Source: JAJEEA01 sp965116765 (lineage in GTDB: Bacteria; Acidobacteriota; Vicinamibacteria; Vicinamibacterales; UBA8438). From it: a stretch of DNA of 64,000 nucleotides. Below are positions 16,129 to 25,327 of the stretch, piece by piece; within the stretch, counting starts at the first letter, position 1, and each line of letters opens with the position of its first letter. The notes below the pieces were generated by a model. It saw only the letters and a list, made by a program, of their open reading frames with translations, was not told where the DNA came from and searched no databases. Both the position numbers and the translations under genes were made by a program. The DNA lies in the NCBI GenBank assembly GCA_965116765.1, contig OZ220718.1:4216001-4280000 (forward strand), written 5' to 3'.

Positions 16129-16176
16129 TTGACAATCTGAAGGTCCGGTGGCAAGCTATCTTTTGAGCAACAAAAG
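16129..16176 (+). promoter_or_regulatory. ADOP promoter with perfect PadR-like palindrome, regulator gene missing
   Basis: TTGACA (16129-16134) with a -10 near AGCTAT (16154-16159) is followed by the perfect inverted repeat CTTTTG-AGCAA-CAAAAG (16160-16176). The block is a near copy of the promoter/operator before padR at 5409-5457. Here no padR follows, and about 120 unassigned bases lead to the ADOP ribosome site. The upstream remainder of the gap (15888-16128) shows only a hairpin-prone CAGCCG-GTA-CGGCTG near 16050. Confidence 0.6.
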
Positions 16177-16297
16177 AAGCTCCGCCTGGACCCGCGGCAC
16201 CTCGTCCGACGCTCGCGGTAAACGGCGTGCCGAACCGGGCCGGAGGGCGAGATCGGCGCCCGCGGCTTGTCCGCTCCCGCACGAAGGAGGGTCCGAA

Positions 16298-19006
16298 GTG
16301 AACCTGGTTGCCAACGCGGTCGCACGGCTGCGCGGCGTCTTCCGGCGGGCACGAGAGGATGCCGAGACGCGGGAGGAGCTGGAGTTCCATCTGGAGATGG
16401 AGACGGAGAAGAACCTGCGAGCGGGCATGGCCCCGATCGAGGCGCGCCGGCAGGCGCGTGTGCGCCTGGGCGGCGTGGAGGTCATCCGCGAAGCGGTCCG
16501 GGACGCGCGCGGGACGCGGCTGGTCGAGGACCTGCTGCGCGATCTCGGCTACGCGTTTCGGGTAGCAGGCCGCAGCCCGAGCTTCACCGCGGCCGTCGTC
16601 GTCTCGCTGGCGATTCCCATCGGCTTCAACGGCGCGATCTTCACGATCGTCGACTCGTTCCTGCTGCGCCCGCTGGGGGTCGTTCGCCCCGCCCAGCTCG
16701 TGGACGTCTACACGAGCGACCCCAACGTCGGCCGCTATTCCACGAGCTCGTACCCGGACTACCTCGACCTGCGCGCGGAGAACGGCGTGTTCACGGACAT
16801 GGCCGCGCACGCCCCGATGGTCGCGCTGACGCGGGTGGACCAGGCCGCGCGCCTCGTGATGGGCGAGGCGGTGACCGGCAACTACTTCCCGTTCCTGGGG
16901 GTGCGGCCAGCGCGGGGTCGGCTGCTGGCGCCGGAGGACGATAGACCGGGCGCCCCCCGCGTCGCCGTGATCTCCAGCGGGCTGTGGGCGCGCGCCTTCG
17001 GCGGCGACCCGGGCGTCGTGGGGCGCAGCCTCGGCATCGGGACGCAGTCGTATCTCGTCGTCGGGGTGGCGCCGCCGGAGTTCCTCGGCATGCCGCCGAT
17101 ACCGGGGCCCGACCTGTGGATTCCCATGACTCGGGCCGAGGACGTGACCCCGACCGGCATCACGACGTCGGCGGATTCTCCCGGCGAGACCCTCCTCGAG
17201 CGCCGCGGCGAGCGCTGGATGTTCGTCAAGGGACGGATTCGCGACGACGTCTCGGTGGCGCAGGCCACGACGAGCCTCGACGCAATCATGGCCGACCTGG
17301 CTGCCGCGTATCCCCGGTCCAACGAGGATCGGCAGCTCTCGCTCATCCTGACCGACGACGCGCGCCTGCCGCCGCAGGTGGCCGGCGCGGCACGGCTGGG
17401 GGCGGCCGGCCTGATGCTGGTGGTCGGCGTCGTCCTGCTGGTGGCGTGCGCGAACGTCACGGGTATGCTGCTGGCGCGCGGCACCGCGCGCCGTCGCGAG
17501 ATCGCGGTGCGGCTCGCGGTCGGCGCGAGCCGGGGACGCCTGGTGCGGCAATTGCTGACGGAGAGCCTCGTGCTCTCGTCCCTCGGCGCCGGGGCGGGGC
17601 TCGGCCTGGCCTGGAGCGCCCTGCGCCTGCTCGCTGGCGTGGAGCCGCCCATCCCGCTCCCCGTTTCGTTCGAGTTCACGCTCGACACTCGCGCGTTCGT
17701 GTTCACGGCGGCGGTGGCCGCCGGCGCGGGGGTGCTGGCCGGCCTCGCGCCGGCCCTCGACGCCACGCGGCGGAACCTGGTACGCGACGTGAACGGCGGC
17801 GTGTCGGTGGCGCGGGCCGGTGGGAGGCGGTGGATCCTGCGTGACGCGCTGGTGGCCGCGCAGTTGGCCGTCACGGTGCCGCTGCTGGTGCTCGCGGGGC
17901 TGCTCGCCCGCGGCGCGGCGGGGGTGACGGCAGACGTCTCGCTCGGGTTCGACGCGGACCGCGTCGCCGTCGTCGATACCGACCTGAACGTGATCGGCTA
18001 CGACGATCGGCGCGGCGACCGCTTTCTGCGCGACGCGCTCGAGCGAGTGCGGGCGATGCCGGCGGTCGAGGCGGCGGCGCTGGCCTCGCGCGCTCCCCTC
18101 GACCTGTCGTCAACCCGGCGGGTGGTCCTTGTCCCCGGCGTCCACGGCTCGGCCGACCAGGGCGACTCGATGGACGCGGCGGCGGTGTCGGCCGACTACT
18201 TCGACACCGTCGGCGTACCGCTGCTGGAGGGACGGACGTTCACCGCCGCCGACACGCCGGAGTCGCCGCGCGTCGCCGTCGTCAGCGAGACGATGGCCCG
18301 CCGGTACTGGCCGGACGGGACGGCGGTCGGGCGGCGCTTCCGGCTGGAGGACTGGGGCGGCGTCGAATACGAGGTCGTCGGCGTGTCGGCCGATTACCGG
18401 GTGCGGTTCCCGACCGAGGAGCCCGCGCCCTACCTGCACTTCGCCGCGTCGCAGCGCGCGCGGGCAGACGCGGTGCTGCTGGCCCGCACGGACGGCGACG
18501 CGGCGGCCCTCGCCGCGGACATCCGCCGCGAGCTGCGCCGGCGGGAGCCCGACGTCTTCTTCTATCTCCAGGGCGACACGTTGCGCGAGAAGGCCGATGT
18601 CACGATGCTCCCCTATCGGGTCGGGGCGTCGGTGGCGAGCGCGTCGGGCGTCGTGGCCATGGCGCTGGGCGCGGTGGGCCTCTACGGCGTCGTCGCCTTC
18701 CTGGTCGCGGGGCGGACGCGCGAGCTCGCGATCCGGTCGGCGCTGGGCGCCCGGCCCGCCGCCCTGCTCGGCCTCGTGCTGGCCGCCGGCGGCCGGGTGG
18801 TCGTTCTCGGCGTGGGTGGCGGCGCCGTGCTGGCCCTCGCGGCGGCGCGTGTCGTCGCGGGGGCGACCGGCGGCGTCGCGGCCTCCGACCCGGTCGTGTG
18901 GGCGGGCGCCATCCTGCTGGTCGCCGGCGTCGCCGCGGCCGCCCACGTCGGACCCGCACGCCGGGTCGTGAAAATCGACCTGAAGCGGGCCCTTCAGGTC
19001 GATTGA
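16298..19006 (+). CDS. ADOP-type ABC transporter permease, intact
   Basis: The 902-residue protein starts with GTG at 16298, seven bases after AAGGAGG. It has the prefix domain (EELEFHLEMETEKNLRAGM), the first helix with VSLAIPIGFNGAIFT, a MacB periplasmic core, and FtsX core 1 with CANVTGMLLARGTARRREIA. The second core ends with GLYGVVAFLVAGRTRELA and RVVKIDLKRALQVD. The usual LGIG-type turn is replaced by IPIGFN, shared with the 8717 pseudogene, so the two are recent paralogues. A PadR-like operator lies upstream but the regulator must act in trans. Confidence 0.92.
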   Translation: MNLVANAVARLRGVFRRAREDAETREELEFHLEMETEKNLRAGMAPIEARRQARVRLGGVEVIREAVRDARGTRLVEDLLRDLGYAFRVAGRSPSFTAAVVVSLAIPIGFNGAIFTIVDSFLLRPLGVVRPAQLVDVYTSDPNVGRYSTSSYPDYLDLRAENGVFTDMAAHAPMVALTRVDQAARLVMGEAVTGNYFPFLGVRPARGRLLAPEDDRPGAPRVAVISSGLWARAFGGDPGVVGRSLGIGTQSYLVVGVAPPEFLGMPPIPGPDLWIPMTRAEDVTPTGITTSADSPGETLLERRGERWMFVKGRIRDDVSVAQATTSLDAIMADLAAAYPRSNEDRQLSLILTDDARLPPQVAGAARLGAAGLMLVVGVVLLVACANVTGMLLARGTARRREIAVRLAVGASRGRLVRQLLTESLVLSSLGAGAGLGLAWSALRLLAGVEPPIPLPVSFEFTLDTRAFVFTAAVAAGAGVLAGLAPALDATRRNLVRDVNGGVSVARAGGRRWILRDALVAAQLAVTVPLLVLAGLLARGAAGVTADVSLGFDADRVAVVDTDLNVIGYDDRRGDRFLRDALERVRAMPAVEAAALASRAPLDLSSTRRVVLVPGVHGSADQGDSMDAAAVSADYFDTVGVPLLEGRTFTAADTPESPRVAVVSETMARRYWPDGTAVGRRFRLEDWGGVEYEVVGVSADYRVRFPTEEPAPYLHFAASQRARADAVLLARTDGDAAALAADIRRELRRREPDVFFYLQGDTLREKADVTMLPYRVGASVASASGVVAMALGAVGLYGVVAFLVAGRTRELAIRSALGARPAALLGLVLAAGGRVVVLGVGGGAVLALAAARVVAGATGGVAASDPVVWAGAILLVAGVAAAAHVGPARRVVKIDLKRALQVD

Positions 19007-19119
19007 AACAGCGGCCGGCCGGTGCCGCGAGATGCCGAACACGAGGCGGCCGGCCGTGGTCGCGGTGTCGATCTGCGCACCCTGGCCGGCGAACACCCCC
19101 GTCGCGGCCGCCGCGCGTT

Positions 19120-19225
19120 GGCCGGCGCCGCCGGGTCCTGCGCGATGCGCTCGTGGCGGTGCAGCAGGCGCCGACGGTGCCGCTGTCGGTCCTCGCGGGT
19201 CGCTCCGCCCGGGACGCGATAGAGG
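19120..19225 (+). pseudogene. Relic of an ADOP central segment
   Basis: RVLRDALVAVQQAPTVPLSV, then LAGRSARDA, aligns with WILRDALVAAQLAVTVPLLV of the intact gene at 16298, also at the DNA level. Neither side continues as permease. It is one of several scraps showing repeated loss of ADOP copies here. Confidence 0.6.
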
Positions 19226-19297
19226 CGGTCGGCGACTCGCCCGGGTTCTGGCCGGACAGTCTCCGTATGAAAGGTGTGGCCCATGCTACCGTCGCTC

Positions 19298-19661
19298 ATG
19301 ACGCGCTCCAGTCTCGCTCGCCGGCTCGTTCTTCTTCCGATCCTGCTGATTCCGATCCTGCTCCCGATTCAATCTCTGGCCGAACGCGCATCTCTCCGGG
19401 CTCGACCGTGGACGTATCGTGACGATTCGACTCGAGCTACATGGCCGGCCAGGTGGTCGAGCGACTGCGCAGCCACGATTTCCAGCACCCCGTGATGCAC
19501 TTGTCGTACGAGGACGCCGGCCACGCGATCGGCAGGCCCCACTATCGGATGTTCCCGTGTTCGGAGGCACGCCAAGAGGGAACGCGCGGGCACGCGCGGA
19601 CCACTGGGAGCGAATGCTCGAGTTCCTGGACGAGAATCTCGCTATCGCATCTCGACCGTAG
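19298..19661 (+). pseudogene. Decayed acyl-CoA thioester hydrolase (BAAT C-terminal domain family)
   Basis: An ATG at 19298 opens a signal-peptide-like sequence (RRLVLLPILLIPILLPIQSL). Most of the mature enzyme is then missing. From 19441 a second frame gives MAGQVVERLRSHDFQHPVMH followed by LSYEDAGHAIGRPHY. A third frame from about 19560 gives GGTPRGNARARADHW and RMLEFLDENLA, then a stop at 19661. These pieces are in the right order for the end of a BAAT/acyl-CoA thioester hydrolase, including the catalytic His in GAGH-type context (DAGHAIG). The gene has an internal deletion and at least two frame changes. Confidence 0.65.
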
Positions 19662-19733
19662 CTCGGCGCCGCGGCCGCGACCCCGCGGTGGTGGAGTCCT
19701 GCCCGGCGCCCGCCATCGCGTACACTCGGTAGC

Positions 19734-20610
19734 GTGGAGGGCGCCAGGAACGACCGCCGGCGCGCGCGCGTCCCGCGGCTCGCCGGCGAGCTGGGGCAGG
19801 ACGGCCGGTACGCGCTGCGCGGCCTGCGCCGGAGCCCGGTGTTCGCGTGGGTCGCCGTCGCCTCGCTCGCGCTCGGGATCGGTGCCAACACCGCCATCTT
19901 CTCCTTCGTCGACGCCGTCCTCCTCCAGCGGCTCGCCGTGACCGAGCCGGACCGCCTCGTCACCTTCGCCCGGACCCATCGCGGCGAGCGCAGCGGCGTG
20001 GTGTGGACCACGGGGACCGTTGACGCCCTCGCCGAGCGGACCCCGGCCTTCACCGGCGTCTTCGGCTGGTTCTCGAGGCCCATGAACTTCTCGGCGGGCG
20101 GTGCCGGCGGCGGGTGGGTCAACGGCGAGCTGGTCACCGGCCGGTACTACCGCACGCTGGGGGTGAGCCCGGCCGTTGGGCGCCTCTTCGACGACGACGA
20201 CGTGCGGAACGCGGGCGCCGACCCCGTCTGCGTCCTCGGCCACGGGCTCTGGGAGCGCGCGTTCGGCGGCGACCCCGGCGTGGTCGGGCGGACCGTGTTC
20301 CTGAACGGCCGCGGCTACCGCGTCGTCGGGGTGACCGAGCGCGGCTTCCACGGGGCCGAGCCCCACCGCCGTTTCGACGTCGGGGTGCCCGCGACGCGGG
20401 CCGGCGACTTCCTGCCCGCGTTCAGCGGCGCCGCGGGGGCGTTGCGCCTGGACGGCCTGTCCTGGCTGTTGCCGATGGCGCGGCTTCAGGACGGGGTCAC
20501 GAGGGCCGAGGCGGAACGGCAGGCGCGGCTCGCGCTTCGGGCGATCGACCCGGAAAGACAGGGCGAGCTCGGGCTGGACGACGGGGCCCGGGGCTTCAAC
20601 ACGGTCAGAT
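19734..20610 (+). pseudogene. ADOP permease, 5' part, interrupted by IS21-family insertion
   Basis: Translation from the GTG at 19734 gives ELGQDGRYALRGLRRSPVF, the first helix (VASLALGIGANTAIFS), and a MacB periplasmic core up to GARGFNTVR, where the insertion sequence begins. The usual prefix domain is absent. TACACT at about 19720 would make a -10 only a few bases from the GTG, so the transcript may be leaderless. Joined to the 3' part after removal of the element and one target repeat, the frame is exactly restored (GFNTVRSTFGAPVLAAM), giving 828 residues. Confidence 0.9.
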
Positions 20611-20691
20611 TGTTGTCCACCATCAAGGAGTGATCATTTCTTGACGCTCGTCGACGGACCTCGTTGACGACGACGCGGTGGTGGGTCGTCG

Positions 20692-21486
20692 TCATGGGCG
20701 GGGTCGGTTGCGGCGAGGACGTTTGCGTTTCTGCTGGGTGAGCTCGGCCTCGCGCCGGCGATAGCTGCGGCCCTCGACGACGAGGATCTCGACGTGGTGG
20801 GTCAGACGGTCGATGAGGGCGACGGCACAGGAGGCGTTGGGGAAGACGGTGTCCCAGTCCTTGAAGGGCAGGTTGGTGGTGATGAGCAGGGACCGGTGCT
20901 CGTAACGGCGGCTGACGAGCTGGAAGAGGAGGTCGGCGGCGCGCGCGTCGTAGGCGAGGTAGCCCACCTCATCGACCAGCAAAAGTGAAGGCCGCGTGTA
21001 ATGCCGGAAGCGTCGTTCGAGCGCACGGGCGGTCTCCTGACCGTTGAGGTCGAGCAGGAGGTCGGCGGCAGTCGTGAAGAGGGCGGAGTGGCCGGCGAGG
21101 ACCGCCTGATGGGCGATGTTCTTGGCGAGCATGGTCTTGCCGAGGCCCTGGGCCCCGACCAGGATCACGTTCTCGCCGCGTTCGAGGAAATCTAGGGAGA
21201 GGATGCGTTCGAGGGCTGGCCGGTCGAAGGCGGTGGGCCAGTCCCAGTCCCAGTCGGCGAGGGGCTTGAAGCGTCCGAGGCGAGCGCGGGTGAGGCGGCG
21301 TTCGACGCTGCGGCGTTGGCGGTCTTCGAGTTCGGCGGCGACGATGTGTTCGAGCAGCACGGCAGGGCTCCATCGTTTGCGGGTTGCCTGGGCGATGAGG
21401 TCGTCGAAGTCTTCGGCGGTGCGGTTGAGTCCGAGGCGTTGAAGGTCAGTCGGCAGCGTCGTCGGGGTCGTGTTGTCCGATGGCAT
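20692..21486 (-). CDS. istB: IS21 helper ATPase IstB
   Basis: This 264-residue AAA+ ATPase of the DnaC/DnaA type assembles on target DNA and activates the IstA transposase. Walker A is GAQGLGKT (111-118) and Walker B is LLLVDEVGYL, with VDE at 171-173. A sensor region ITTNLPFKDWDTVF follows. The basic C-terminal tail (KRKRPRRNRPRP) probably contacts DNA. The start overlaps the end of istA by 41 bases, as usual in this family. Confidence 0.95.
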   Translation of the reverse strand: MPSDNTTPTTLPTDLQRLGLNRTAEDFDDLIAQATRKRWSPAVLLEHIVAAELEDRQRRSVERRLTRARLGRFKPLADWDWDWPTAFDRPALERILSLDFLERGENVILVGAQGLGKTMLAKNIAHQAVLAGHSALFTTAADLLLDLNGQETARALERRFRHYTRPSLLLVDEVGYLAYDARAADLLFQLVSRRYEHRSLLITTNLPFKDWDTVFPNASCAVALIDRLTHHVEILVVEGRSYRRREAELTQQKRKRPRRNRPRP

Positions 21487-22948
21487 CGTAGGTCTCCAGG
21501 TCGTGGGGCCGGACGTCGAGGTCTCGGAGCCCCGGTCGGTCGGGCAGGGTGAGCCGCAGCGGCGGCTTGAGTCCGCGCTGTCGGCGTCGGGTTTCGAGGA
21601 TGTGGGCGATGGAGCCGGCGCCGAGGGCGTCCCGTTGGAGGGCGTCGTCGACGGCGGCGGCCAGCTCCTGCGGCCCGTAGTCGTCGAGCAGCGCGAGCAG
21701 CCTGGTGGCGTGGGGTCGTAGCGCCTCCCCGCGCTCTGCGAGCCGCTCGAAGAGGGCGGCGGCGCCGGGGACGTTGGCGCGGAGGCGGTCGCGGGTGGTG
21801 TGGACGTTGGCCTGGCGGGTGGCGGCGAGCAGGCCTTCCAGGTGTTCGGGGTCCTCGACGGTCTGTCCGCTGTCGTAGGTGCGGCGATGGCGGGCGAGCT
21901 CGGTCTGCTGGTCGAGGATACGGACGCGGGTGTCGCTGGCGAGCAGGGTCAGGGGCTTGCGGACGTGGGTGTGGGGGATGGAGTAGAGGTTGCGGTCGAA
22001 GCGGACGTAGGGTGTCTTGCCGGAGCGGACGACGCGGACCAGTTCGGTCTCGAAGGGGTGGGCGGGGAGCGGCAGCAGGCGGGGCTTCTCGTCGGCCCAG
22101 ACCTCGGCGACGGTACGGTCGGGTTGCTCGGGGTGGCGTCGTTGATGGGCGACGTCGTCCCGCCAGCGCCGGAACTGGGCGTTGAGGTCGTCGAGGTCGC
22201 GGAAGGGCCGGGCGGCGAAGAAGGCGTGGCGTAGGTATTGGATCTGCCTCTCGATTTTCCCCTTCTCGTTTCCGCGTCCCGGCGTACAGGGTCGGGGGGC
22301 GAAGTGGTAGTGGCCGGCGAGCTCGAGCAGGCGGGGGTGGAACTGGACGGCGGTGCCGCGGCGGTCGAGTACGGCGGTTCGGAGGTTGTCGTAGACGAGG
22401 GTGCGGGCGATGCCGCCCAGGGCGTCGAAGGCTTCGACGTGCCCGCGGAGGAAGCTCTCGAGGGTCTGGTCGAGGGTGAAGAGGGCGGCGATGGCGCGGG
22501 AGTAGCCGAGGACCATGACGAATCCGGAGACGGCGCGGGTGCCGTGTCCGATGCTGACCTTGCCGAAGGAGCCCCAGTCGACCTGCGCCGACTCGCCGGC
22601 CAGGGTGACGACGCGGCGGTAGACGGTCCGGCCGGTCTCGGGCCGCAGGCGCTTGACGATGCGTCGGAGTTGGTTGACGGAACCGGGATAGCCGCGCAGG
22701 CGGACCATCTCGTGGATGCGGGTGGCGCGGAGGCGGGGGTACTGGGCGAGGGTGTCGCGGATGAACGGCAGGTAGGGGTCGAGAGCGCTGGGTCGATACA
22801 GGCCGGGGCGGCCGGCTCCCGGCTCGCGCTCGACGGCGGCGCGGACCGTCTCACGGTGGAGGCCAAGTTCGGCCGCGATGGTCCCGAGCTTCCAGTGCTC
22901 GCTGTAGTACAGGCGCCGGATCTCGGCGCGTTGGGCGGGCGTGATCAT
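21446..22948 (-). CDS. istA: IS21 transposase IstA (DDE recombinase)
   Basis: The 500-residue transposase has an N-terminal helix-turn-helix (GTIAAELGLHRETVRAAV). The retroviral-integrase-like catalytic core carries D124 (AQVDWGSFG), D187 (LVYDNLRTAV) and E233 (KGKIERQI). Its C-terminal part is the usual basic and helical region. The product is full length with all three acidic residues, so it should be catalytically competent. Its start overlaps the cysteine-rich passenger gene. Confidence 0.95.
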   Translation of the reverse strand: MITPAQRAEIRRLYYSEHWKLGTIAAELGLHRETVRAAVEREPGAGRPGLYRPSALDPYLPFIRDTLAQYPRLRATRIHEMVRLRGYPGSVNQLRRIVKRLRPETGRTVYRRVVTLAGESAQVDWGSFGKVSIGHGTRAVSGFVMVLGYSRAIAALFTLDQTLESFLRGHVEAFDALGGIARTLVYDNLRTAVLDRRGTAVQFHPRLLELAGHYHFAPRPCTPGRGNEKGKIERQIQYLRHAFFAARPFRDLDDLNAQFRRWRDDVAHQRRHPEQPDRTVAEVWADEKPRLLPLPAHPFETELVRVVRSGKTPYVRFDRNLYSIPHTHVRKPLTLLASDTRVRILDQQTELARHRRTYDSGQTVEDPEHLEGLLAATRQANVHTTRDRLRANVPGAAALFERLAERGEALRPHATRLLALLDDYGPQELAAAVDDALQRDALGAGSIAHILETRRRQRGLKPPLRLTLPDRPGLRDLDVRPHDLETYDAIGQHDPDDAAD

Positions 22949-23324
22949 CGTCCCTCCTTCCCCGCACGGCGCGAGGCTCCCGCATCGGGGTCAGCCAGCG
23001 GCTCGACCGGCCGCAGACCACGCACCGCGCGGGTGCGGGAACCGCAACGGCGGCAGGGACGGGGAGTCTGTCCGATGGCCGGGGGGCGGGGGAAGTGTGA
23101 TCCGTCACGCGGCGGCGAGCGCGGTAGGCGCGTTGACGGTCGCGATGGTCGAGACGCCCTTCAGGACTGCGTTGATGGCGGGCCCTGGCGGCTCGAACCG
23201 ACTGGCGACGACTGGCCGTCCGGCACGACGGCGTGCAGTAGGCGTGACCGCGGTCACACGCCGCGCAGACGGCGAAGGGACGGCTGCAGTGACGACAGGC
23301 TCTCTGTCGGAGGGGCTGGTCCAC
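22851..23324 (-). CDS. Small cysteine-rich IS-associated protein (putative zinc ribbon)
   Basis: This 157-residue frame starts with GTG at 23324 and ends inside istA. It has a compact cysteine cluster: CRHCSRPFAVCAACDRGHAY and then CTPSC, followed by a basic helix (HQRSPEGRLDHRDRQRAYRA). Similar Cys-rich/RDRQRAYR proteins are known beside IS21-type transposases, from general recollection rather than a search. It could bind DNA or regulate transposition. It sits upstream of istA on the same strand and may be co-transcribed. The C-terminal part, overlapping istA, is low-complexity and may not be functional. Confidence 0.6.
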   Translation of the reverse strand: MDQPLRQRACRHCSRPFAVCAACDRGHAYCTPSCRTASRRQSVRAARARHQRSPEGRLDHRDRQRAYRARRRVTDHTSPAPRPSDRLPVPAAVAVPAPARCVVCGRSSRWLTPMREPRAVRGRRDDDHARPTRRDPAPVLQRALEARDHRGRTWPPP

Positions 23325-23569
23325 GGCGTCGGAGCGCGCGGGGCGGTCTCCGACTGGACAACGAGCGTGAACCGTGGCACAACAGCAGCGATCGGCTCGG
23401 TCTGTCGGAGCTCGAGGCGGTCACGAGGGTCCCGGTGGGCAGCACCGGGCCCTCACCCCCACGTCTGAGTCCGCTCCTACGCTACCCGAACGCCGTGCCG
23501 GCCGCCAGCGCCGGGGCTGTGGACGCCGCCGCTCCCCAAGGACGCAAAGAACGCGCCCTCAGGGAGCTT

Positions 23570-23595
23570 GGAAAACCGCGAAGAACGCGGTTTCC
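23570..23595. terminator. Hairpin in the IS21 right end
   Basis: GGAAAACCGCG and CGCGGTTTCC pair around a short AAGAA loop. The hairpin lies in the 390-base untranslated right end of the element, between the terminal repeat and the first gene. It may insulate the element from outside transcription. No other feature was seen in that stretch. Confidence 0.4.
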
Positions 23596-23711
23596 CACAG
23601 CGCCCACAGCCGAGATCTTCCTCTTCATCAGATCAACACGAAGAGATCGGTGCCCGGGGCCAGCGCACCGACGAGCGTCGAGAATCTGTCAGTTCTCGAT
23701 GATGGTTGACA

Positions 23712-25327
23712 TCAGATCGACGTTCGGTGCCCCCGTGCTGGCGGCGATGGGCCTCGCCGCCCTGGTCCTGCTGGTGGCGTGCGCCAATCTCGCGAATCTC
23801 CTGCTCGCGAGGGCGCGGGCGCGCGCGGGCGAGCTCGGGGTGCGCCTGTGCCTCGGCGCCTCGAGGGCGAGACTCGTACGGCAACTGCTGGTGGAGGCCT
23901 TCGTGCCGGCGGCCGCCGGCGGGCTCGCCGGGGTCGCGTTGTCGTTCTGGATTCGCGGCGCCCTGGTCGGCATCCTGAACGCGGGCCGGACCGCCGTATC
24001 CGCGGTGCAGGTGCCGGTCGACCCGGACGTGCTCGTGTTCTCCGTCCTCGCGACCGTCGCGACGGCGATTCTCTGCGGGGTGGCTCCCGCGTGGCGGGCG
24101 ACGCGCCCGGACCTGGTCTCGGGTGTCCAGCGCGTCCCCGCGGCGGGCGGGTGCGCGGGCCGCGGGCTCATGTCCGGGGCGCTGGTCGTCGTTCAGATCG
24201 CGGTGTGCCTGGCCGTGGTGTTCGCGGCCGGCCTCCTGTCGCAGACGTTGCGGACGCTGGCCACCGTCGACCTCGGGTTCGAGCCCGAGAAGGTGATCGC
24301 GCTGCGGGTCGACCCCGCGGCGACCGGCCGGTCCGCCGCGGAGGTCTCGGCCGTCTTCGACGAGATGCTGTCGCGCGCCCGCGAGGTCCCCGGGGTCGCC
24401 GCGGCCAGCCTCGCGGCGAGCCCGCCCTACGGCGCGATGTCCGTCACGATGGGCATCGAGGTCCCCGGTTACGTTCCCGCGCCGGGGCGCGGAGACAGCG
24501 TCGTCGCCTTCAATTTCGTCAGCTCGCGGTACTTCGAGACCCTGGGCCAGGCCCTGGTCCGCGGCAGGGATCTCGACGAGCGCGACGAGCGTGGCCGTCC
24601 GCTGGCCGCCATCGTGAACGAGACGTTCGTCGAGCACTACCTCGACGGCGGAGACGCGCTGGGACGGCGGCTCCGCCAGGGTTCCGAAGAGCTGGAGATC
24701 GTCGGCGTCGTCGCGGACTCGAGAGACCGGGCGGTCAGGAGCGGCCCCGCCGATACCGTGTACGTGCACCGGAAGCAGGGACCTCCGGCGGGGATGACCC
24801 TGCTGGCGCGGGCCGGCGGCGACGCGGCGCGCGTCGTTCCCGCCCTGCTCGCCCTCGCCGGCAGCATCGACCCGCGCATGCCCGTCACCTCCGTGCACAC
24901 GCTGGACGTGGACGTCGAGGCGGGCATCTCGTCGGAGCGGATGCTCGGCTACCTGTCGGCGCTGTTCGCGGGGCTCACCCTGCTGCTCGCGGGCATCGGA
25001 CTGTACGGCGTGCTGGCCTCGAACGTCGTGCGACGCACCCGCGAGATCGGGCTGCGGCTCGCTCTGGGCGCGCAGCGCCGCGACGTCGTGCTCATGCTGG
25101 GCCGCGAGAGCGCGGTCCTGCTGTTCGTCGGCGTGGCCGCCGGCGGGTTCCTCGCGTTCGCCTGCGCGCGCGTCCTGAGGGGCGTGCTCTTCGGCGTCGC
25201 CGCGACCGATCCGCCGACCATGGTCGCGAGCGTCCTGCTGCTGGGCGCGGTAGCGTTCCTCGCCGCCGCCGCTCCCCTGCGTCGCGCGGCGCGCGTCGAT
25301 CCCATGGTCGCCCTGCGCTCGGAATGA
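23712..25327 (+). pseudogene. ADOP permease, 3' part, separated by the IS21 element
   Basis: After the second TCAGAT the frame continues as RSTFGAPVLAAMGLAALVLL. FtsX core 1 has CANLANLLLARARARAGELG and VRLCLGASRARLVRQLL. A second periplasmic core (VNETFVEHYLDGGDALGRR) and the last helices (GIGLYGVLASNVVRRTREIG) follow, ending ARVDPMVALRSE. Apart from the insertion the gene is undamaged, so precise excision would restore it. Its stop overlaps the start of the glycosyltransferase remnant (ATGA). Confidence 0.9.

Larger units (their letters stand above)
20611..23711 (-). mobile_element. IS21-family insertion sequence, complete, 3101 bp
   Basis: The ends are 43-base imperfect inverted repeats, about 31 of 43 identical without gaps, beginning TGTTGTCCACCATCAAGG on the left and TGTCAACCATCATCGAGA on the right. 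They run into a shared ACGCTCGTCG. The 6-base target TCAGAT is repeated at 20605-20610 and 23712-23717. The element carries istA, istB and a small cysteine-rich gene, all on the minus strand. All frames look intact, so it may still be active. It split an ADOP gene. Confidence 0.95.

Noticed and set aside
19419..19661. Independent small gene starting at 19419
   Set aside because: Only its C-terminal half is protein-like and it continues the decayed thioester hydrolase from another frame.
20631..23691. Inner TGA...TCA pair as the ends of the IS21 element
   Set aside because: These ends give no target duplication; the outer ends at 20611 and 23711 have TCAGAT repeats and restore the host frame.
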